NCBI GenBank assembly: GCA_963812415.1 | Contig: CAWEVH010000002.1 | Location: 124,001 to 188,000, forward strand | DNA length: 64,000 nt | Direction: 5' to 3' | From: JACVRW01 sp963812415 | GTDB taxonomy: Bacteria; Actinomycetota; Thermoleophilia; Solirubrobacterales; Thermoleophilaceae | Shown: positions 59,359-64,000 of the stretch, one piece after another | How the letters are laid out: every line of letters starts with the position of its first letter | How positions within the stretch are numbered: position 1 is the stretch's first letter | Made by a program: the position numbers and the translations under genes | The notes under the pieces: generated by a model | Seen by the model: only the letters and a program-made list of their open reading frames with translations | Told to the model about the DNA's origin: nothing | Databases searched by the model: none

Positions 59359-60395
59359 CACCGGGATGCGACCTCAACCGGGGGCCACATCCACTGCAAG
59401 ATCGGGATTCCGGGGGAAGGACGGAACTGAAGCAGGCCGCGTGTCCCTTGAACCTTCACTCGGCGAAGAGCCAGGGTGAGGCGTTCCCGATCAGCCCCGG
59501 CGAGGTGCAGGCAGGCGCCGAGGACCAAGATGGTGTCATAGCCCTCCAGAGCGACGAATGAGGGCGCCTCCCCGAGGCGTTGCTCGAGACGCGAGGAGAT
59601 CCTCGCGCCGAACTCACTCAAGCCAGGCGGAAGGTACCGGAGGTAGGGCACGCCGAATCCGAGGCGACCAAGGAGCTGGGACCACTCCGGAAACTCCGCG
59701 CGGCCGGCGGGATCGCCCACCAGCAGGCGATCGAACCGACCGTCAGATCGCACCGCTCTGACTATCCCGGCCAATGGATCGGGATAGGGCACGAGCAGCA
59801 GAAGAGCTCCGACGTCGTCGATCTCAGCCAGACGGTCGACGACCTCTTGGGCCGAGTGGTCGGTCACATCGATGCTCACGCAGAGAGCGTCCTCCTCGCC
59901 AAGACGCGCCTCGATCACCGCTGCACCGGACGACCAGTATTCGTCCGGAGCGATGGCGAATGCAACGCGACGGTGCCCCGCTGCCAAGAGAAAGTCGGCA
60001 TACACGCGCCAGCCATGGGACTGTGGCGGCGCGATACGGGCGACGCAGTCCGTTGGGTCCGACGTGAGTTTGTCGAGCGTCGCGCAGGAACACACGAATG
60101 GCAGCCGGCGCGAGCGCGCCAGCTCGGCCAGTGGCCGCGCGACCGAGCTGTGGAACTCGCCGACAACCGCCACAACACCCTCCGCGCAAAGGTCGTGAAA
60201 CGCGGACATCGCGCGATCCGGATTGCCCCCTGTGTCGCGCAACCTCAGCTCGACGAACCGCCCATCGACACCCCCTCCCTGGTTGAGGTCCTCCACGCCA
60301 AGCTCCAGCCCGGCCTTCAAGTGACGCCCTGCTGCCACGAATCCGGGGCTCGTGAGCGGTGCGAAGGCACCAACCCTGATCGTCTGACCGCCCAT
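59319..60395 (-). CDS. Type I periplasmic-binding-fold protein without signal peptide
   Basis: The 358-residue protein resembles Leu/Ile/Val-type solute receptors: GAFAPLTSPGFVAAGRHLKAGLELGVEDLN, VAVVGEFHSSVARPLAELAR and FVALEGYDTILVLGACLHLAG. There is no signal peptide or lipobox (it starts MGGQTIRVGAFAPL), and no ABC permease is nearby, so it may be a cytoplasmic ligand sensor. The ATG overlaps the PPOX stop (TGATG). The 3' end overlaps the convergent flavoprotein gene by 40 bp. Confidence 0.85.
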   Translation of the reverse strand: MGGQTIRVGAFAPLTSPGFVAAGRHLKAGLELGVEDLNQGGGVDGRFVELRLRDTGGNPDRAMSAFHDLCAEGVVAVVGEFHSSVARPLAELARSRRLPFVCSCATLDKLTSDPTDCVARIAPPQSHGWRVYADFLLAAGHRRVAFAIAPDEYWSSGAAVIEARLGEEDALCVSIDVTDHSAQEVVDRLAEIDDVGALLLLVPYPDPLAGIVRAVRSDGRFDRLLVGDPAGRAEFPEWSQLLGRLGFGVPYLRYLPPGLSEFGARISSRLEQRLGEAPSFVALEGYDTILVLGACLHLAGADRERLTLALRRVKVQGTRGLLQFRPSPGIPILQWMWPPVEVASRCQAGAMRLSRSVR

Positions 60396-60800
60396 CAGTC
60401 GAGCCGGCACAGCTCGTAGTGCAGGGTGCGGTAACGCATGAGGCGATGGGTGACGGGAACAAGAACCGCCTGCAGGATCCGGTGGCGATGGGCAAGAGCG
60501 CGCGCAGCGCGTCGGGCCTCGATCGCCGCCCAGCAGCCTCGCCCGGGCGCGGACCGCTGGGCCTGTCGGCGCTCCGCGAAAGGTTGAGGGCGCGACCGTG
60601 ACCTCCGGGTTGTTCGCCAGTCGCTTCGCCTTCCCGGTCTTGTGCCAGGTTCGGAAATAGGCGCGACATCCTTCGAAGGCGATGCTCACCGGTGTCTGCA
60701 CCTGTGCGCCTTCGCGCTTGTAGGTCGTCAGAAGGATGGTCTTGGCGCCGCTGAGATGCGCGAATGTGCCGCTTGTCTTGGTCTCCGTGGGGGAGGTCAC
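60395..60800 (-). CDS. PPOX-class F420-dependent oxidoreductase (frameshifted as sequenced)
   Basis: A split-barrel protein of about 135 residues when joined. The first frame has FAHLSGAKTILLTTYKREG, VQTPVSIAFEGCRAYFRTWHKTGKAKRLANNPEV, the classic F420/FMN PPOX pattern. The last about 45 residues (EARRAARALAHRHRILQAVL, MRYRTLHYEL) are in another frame; the switch is near 60545. GTG start, coupled to tetR (GTGA). It probably reduces a small molecule whose ligand is sensed by the TetR. Confidence 0.85.
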
Positions 60801-61402
60801 AGGGCGTCGTGGTCAAGTCCGAGCACGCCGGCGACCGCACGCGCCGCCAGCACCTCGTCGTGCGGCACCTGTCCGGCGACTTGGATGACCGTGCCCTCCA
60901 AGGCCCCGAAGAAGGCGAGCGCGACAGCTCTGACCGGGGGGCCCTCTGGGATGCTCCCCATCCTGCGCCCCGCGGCGATCAGGCGGGCGACACGCTTCAC
61001 CCCTGCTTGTGAGATCCGCTCGATCTCCCGGCCCACGGGGTGGTCCTGGCCGCTGAACTCGACCCTGAGCGCCATCACAACCCGGGCGATGTCTCGCCGG
61101 CAGAAAACAGCATGGCCGCGCGCCAGCGCGATCAGCTCCGCGACCGGGTCGGCGTACTGCCTGGCCGGCTCGCCCACCTCGCGCAGCCAGTTCTCGTTGA
61201 CCCACTCGATGACCGCCAGCGCCAGATCCTCCTTGTCCTTGAACTGGTGATAGAGCGCGCCGCGGGTGTAGCCGGCCTCGCTGGCCACCTGCTCCAAGAC
61301 GAGGTTGCCGTAGCCATGGCGCGAGAGCCCCCTCGCAGCGGATTCGAGCAGAGCGCTGCGGCTGCGTACGCGTCGGTCGGCCTGTGTCAAGCGGCCCGTC
61401 AT
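60797..61402 (-). CDS. TetR-family transcriptional regulator
   Basis: The 201-residue repressor has the TetR helix-turn-helix (RSALLESAARGLSRHGYGNL, VASEAGYTRGALYHQFKDKEDLALAVIEW) and a helical ligand domain. It leads the operon with the PPOX and binding-protein genes. An 18-bp perfect palindrome 21 nt upstream of the ATG is its likely operator. Confidence 0.94.
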   Translation of the reverse strand: MTGRLTQADRRVRSRSALLESAARGLSRHGYGNLVLEQVASEAGYTRGALYHQFKDKEDLALAVIEWVNENWLREVGEPARQYADPVAELIALARGHAVFCRRDIARVVMALRVEFSGQDHPVGREIERISQAGVKRVARLIAAGRRMGSIPEGPPVRAVALAFFGALEGTVIQVAGQVPHDEVLAARAVAGVLGLDHDAL

Positions 61403-61423
61403 TTCGACGCGCCTCGCCTACGT

Positions 61424-61441
61424 ACATGCATGCATGCATGT
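61424..61441. promoter_or_regulatory. TetR operator palindrome
   Basis: ACATGCATGCATGCATGT, a perfect 18-bp palindrome built of ATGC units, 21 nt upstream of the tetR start. Position, symmetry and length are those of TetR-family operators. Binding is inferred. Confidence 0.65.
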
Positions 61442-61607
61442 TACTCGGCGAGCCGCAGCCGGCTGGGCGGCGACGGGCCCGAGGAGGGCGCTCGCCTCGA
61501 GCTCATCGAGACTGCGCTCAAGGTGGCCTCCCGCGGCGGCTGTGCGAAAGGAAACGTTCCCGGACCCGCCCGCAGGGCGGCCGCGCCCTGGGCGGTTCAG
61601 GACTTGA

Positions 61608-63536
61608 CTAGCCCGAGCCCGCCGACGACCCCGACTCCGCCCTCCTCCGGCCCCTGCCGCCGCGCCGGCCGCGGCGGCGGCGGCGACCGTTGCCGGACGG
61701 CTGCTGCTCCTCCGCGCGCGCGGACGCGACGAGACCCTCCGGGGGATCGACCAGCGAGCCCAGGGCCGCGCTGCGCCCGACCTTCTCGATCCGGACGAGC
61801 GTCTTGTCGCCCACGAGCGGCGCGGCGCCGGACACCGAGACGACGTACCCGTCCAGCTTGGCCACCGCGTCGTCGTCGTTGTACATGTGCGGCTCCTCGA
61901 TGTGCAGCAGCACCTCCTCGCCCTCGCGGAACGGCAGCGCGCGCTCCTCGACCTCCTCGCGCGTGCCCTCGAGCACCACGTCGAAGAAGTCGAGCGGCAG
62001 CGCGTCCGTGCCCTCGAAGTGGAAGTGCTTGCCGGTCTCCTGCTCGATCTCGTGGATCGGGCCCTCGACCCCATGGCCGCCCACGAGGATCGTCGCGACC
62101 TTCGGATTCACCCGGATCAGGAACGCGGGCGGCTGGGGCCGCTCGGTCGCGAGGTCGCGCAGCCAGCGATCCACCTCGATCGCCACGGTCTCCTCGGAGA
62201 GCACGACGCCCTCGCCGTCGCAGGTCGGGCACGTCTTCGTGAGGATCTCGCGCACGCCGTCGGTCACGTTCTGGCGCGTCATCTCGACCAGCCCGAGCGG
62301 CGAGATCTCGACGACGTAGGTCTTCGTGCGGTCCTCGTCGAGCGCCTTGCGGAGCGTCTTCAGCACGGCGTCGCGGTTGCGGGCGCGCGCCATGTCGATG
62401 AAGTCGATGACGATGATGCCGCCGATGTCGCGCAGCCGCAGCTGGCGCACGACCTCGTCGGCCGCCTCGAGGTTCGTCCTCGTGATCGTGTCCTCGAGCT
62501 TGGCGCCCTTGCCGCGGCCGGTGAACGAGCCCGAGTTGATGTCGATCACGGTCAACGCCTCGGCGTAGTCGATCATCAGGTAGCCGCCGCTCGGCAGGTC
62601 GACCCGCCGCTTCAGCACCGACTGGATCGCGTCCTCGACGCCGTAGCGCTCGAACAGCGGCTCGGACGAGTCGTCGTAGAACTCGAGCCGCTCGAGCAGC
62701 TCCGGCGCCGTGCGGTTGAAGAACGACTCCAAGCGGTGGTGCTGCTTCTTGTCGTCGACGATCGCCTTCTCGAACTCACCCGAGAAGATGTCGCGCGCGA
62801 CGCGCACCGACAGGTCCGCCTCCTGGAAGACCATCTCGGGCGCGGTGGTCTCCTTCGCCCGCTTCTGGAGCACGTCATGCAGCTTGTGCAGGTACTTGAT
62901 CTCGCGCTCGAAGTCCTCGCGCGTGGCTCCCTGCGCAGCGGTGCGGACGATCGCGCCGCCCTCACCGAGGTCGGTCTTGCCCGCGGCGCGCCGCAGGCGG
63001 TCGCGCTCCTTGTCCTCGAGGCGGCGCGACACGCCGACCCCGTCGCCCTGGGGCACGTACACGAGGTAGCGCCCGGCGATCGAGAGCTCCATCGACAGGC
63101 GCGGCCCCTTGGTCTTCAGCGGGTCCTTGATCGCCTGGACCACGACCTCCTGGCCGGGTCGCAGGAGCTCGGTGATGCGCTTGCCCTTGCCGGCCTTGCC
63201 GGAGCGGCCCCGGCGCGCCACCTCGACGCCCGGGAAGACCAGGTCGTCGGCGTGCAGGAACCCGTTCTTGTCGAGCCCGATGTCGACGAACGCCGCCTCG
63301 AGCCCGGGCAGGACGTTGTCCACCTTTCCCTTGTAGACGTTCCCGACGATCGATCGGTTGCCCTTGCGCTCGATGTAGAGCTCGGCAACCCGCCAGTCGG
63401 GCTGTTCGTTTGCTTGCTTACGGCCGCGACGCCTCCGGCCGCCCGATGGGGCGGTGTCGGAGGGGGTGCCCTCCGACTCCAGGATCGCGACTCTTGTTTC
63501 GCCACGGTCCACCGTGACGAGTAACAGCTTTCTCAA
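61608..63536 (-). CDS. rng: Ribonuclease E/G
   Basis: The 642-residue endoribonuclease has the S1 domain split around GNVYKGKVDNVLPGLEAAFVDIG and NGFLHADDL, the catalytic DNase I-like part with VIDINSGSFTG and the metal Asp of IIVIDFIDMARARNRD, and the Zn-link CPTC. A short Arg/Gly-rich tail (RRRRRGRRGGRGRRR) may bind RNA. It lacks the long scaffold of enterobacterial RNase E, so it is nearer RNase G in size. The usual downstream partners rplU-rpmA-obg are 13 kb away here. Confidence 0.95.
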   Translation of the reverse strand: MRKLLLVTVDRGETRVAILESEGTPSDTAPSGGRRRRGRKQANEQPDWRVAELYIERKGNRSIVGNVYKGKVDNVLPGLEAAFVDIGLDKNGFLHADDLVFPGVEVARRGRSGKAGKGKRITELLRPGQEVVVQAIKDPLKTKGPRLSMELSIAGRYLVYVPQGDGVGVSRRLEDKERDRLRRAAGKTDLGEGGAIVRTAAQGATREDFEREIKYLHKLHDVLQKRAKETTAPEMVFQEADLSVRVARDIFSGEFEKAIVDDKKQHHRLESFFNRTAPELLERLEFYDDSSEPLFERYGVEDAIQSVLKRRVDLPSGGYLMIDYAEALTVIDINSGSFTGRGKGAKLEDTITRTNLEAADEVVRQLRLRDIGGIIVIDFIDMARARNRDAVLKTLRKALDEDRTKTYVVEISPLGLVEMTRQNVTDGVREILTKTCPTCDGEGVVLSEETVAIEVDRWLRDLATERPQPPAFLIRVNPKVATILVGGHGVEGPIHEIEQETGKHFHFEGTDALPLDFFDVVLEGTREEVEERALPFREGEEVLLHIEEPHMYNDDDAVAKLDGYVVSVSGAAPLVGDKTLVRIEKVGRSAALGSLVDPPEGLVASARAEEQQPSGNGRRRRRGRRGGRGRRRAESGSSAGSG

Positions 63537-63557
63537 GAAGTATTCCCTTCATGTTCG

Positions 63558-64000
63558 TCATAGGCCCTTGCTTGCAGCCAGTTCGCGCGCCTGCGCGTGG
63601 ATCGACTGCAAGACGCCTATCGCCATCAATGTCGTCAACACCGACGAGCCGCCATAGCTCATGAGCGGCAGGGGGATGCCGGTGATGGGCATGATCCCGA
63701 GGGTCATGCCCACGTTGACGAAGACTTGGAACATAAGCATGGCAGTTATGCCCCCGGCGACCAGTGCGCCGTAGAAGTTCTTCGACATCGTGAGTACTCG
63801 CAGCGCCCTCCAGATGAGGAGAGCGAACAGGGACAGCACGAGCGCCGCCCCCACGAAACCGAACTCCTCGCCGACCACCGAGAAGATGAAGTCGGTGTGG
63901 TGCTCGGGCAAGAAATCGAGCCGCGTCTGCGTGGCCTCGTCGCCGCGGCCGGTCTTGCCCCCGGCCCCGATCGCGGTCAGCGACTGGTTGATCTGGTACC
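63558..64000 (-). CDS. rodA: RodA/FtsW-family peptidoglycan glycosyltransferase, C-terminal part (runs off the window)
   Basis: The visible 146 residues include SLTAIGAGGKTGRGDEATQT, LDFLPEHHTDFIFSVVGEEFGF and the last helices with GIMPITGIPLPLMSYGGSS, the SEDS hallmark. The phrase DFIFSVVGEEFG favours RodA (cell elongation) over FtsW. It precedes rng on the same strand, matching the usual mre/mrd-rng neighbourhood. Confidence 0.92.
   Translation of the reverse strand, partial: YQINQSLTAIGAGGKTGRGDEATQTRLDFLPEHHTDFIFSVVGEEFGFVGAALVLSLFALLIWRALRVLTMSKNFYGALVAGGITAMLMFQVFVNVGMTLGIMPITGIPLPLMSYGGSSVLTTLMAIGVLQSIHAQARELAASKGL

Noticed and set aside
61442..61607. Possible small gene between tetR and rng
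   Set aside because: Frames here lack a sensible start, ribosome site or homology.

Overview
The window is very GC-rich, densely packed bacterial DNA. The gene content points to an actinobacterium: F420-type oxidoreductases (an LLM-class enzyme and a PPOX-class protein), a HrdB-like sigma factor, a MoxR/DUF58/transglutaminase cluster and an HadAB-like dehydratase pair. The closest feel is class Thermoleophilia (Solirubrobacterales or relatives); that placement is inference from gene style, not a search result.

Layout. 1-2.8 kb (minus): transglutaminase-like protein, DUF58, MoxR ATPase. 3.1-12.2 kb (minus): one long, mostly overlapping run yqeY-phoH-ybeY-era-GNAT-hisIE-trpE-trpG-trpD-trpC, closed by a hairpin terminator; phoH carries a class-3-type intein with a LAGLIDADG endonuclease. 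12.2-22.7 kb: HAD phosphatase (plus) against a cyclase-family hydrolase, then prmA, dnaJ, hrcA, two MaoC dehydratases, a principal-type sigma factor, lepA, a ferritin-like protein and murJ (all minus). 22.7-30 kb: rpsT and an aldehyde dehydrogenase (plus), holA, comEC, comEA and acylphosphatase (minus), an arginine-deiminase-like enzyme (plus). 30-37.6 kb (minus): PLP amino acid decarboxylase, a small membrane protein, leuS, and modC-modB-modA with their own DNA-binding regulator. 37.6-39.5 kb (plus): LtrA-like membrane protein and a DUF47 phosphate-transport regulator.

39.4-40.2 kb holds the most unusual locus: a single minus-strand reading frame that begins under a perfect Gram-positive SOS (LexA) box, encodes a PD-(D/E)XK endonuclease of the type associated with group I introns in tRNA genes, runs without a stop straight through tRNA-Ala(GGC), and continues as a Phd/YefM-like antitoxin segment that has no start codon of its own. 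40.2-48.3 kb (minus) is conserved housekeeping: rsfS, nadD, proA, MATE, proB, a lipoprotein, obgE, rpmA, rplU, EamA. 48.3-61.4 kb is a mixed-strand accessory block: lipoprotein, three SnoaL-like paralogues with a duplicated promoter, DUF7144 membrane protein, CYTH protein, LLM oxidoreductase, FUSC protein, ornithine-type aminotransferase, NAD kinase, two flavin disulfide-reductase-like enzymes, and a TetR-PPOX-binding-protein operon with an 18-bp palindromic operator. 61.6-64 kb (minus) returns to housekeeping with RNase E/G and the end of rodA/ftsW, so the block splits the usual rodA-rng-rplU-rpmA-obg neighbourhood.

Two genome-level patterns recur. First, many genes that start a transcription unit lack a Shine-Dalgarno sequence and instead have a TANNNT -10 hexamer 6-10 nt before the start codon, which suggests widespread leaderless transcription. 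Second, at least eleven conserved genes carry a frameshift, usually a net +1, which looks more like sequence error than decay; those genes are listed over their full expected span and flagged. Three more have CTG or ATC where homologues start with ATG.
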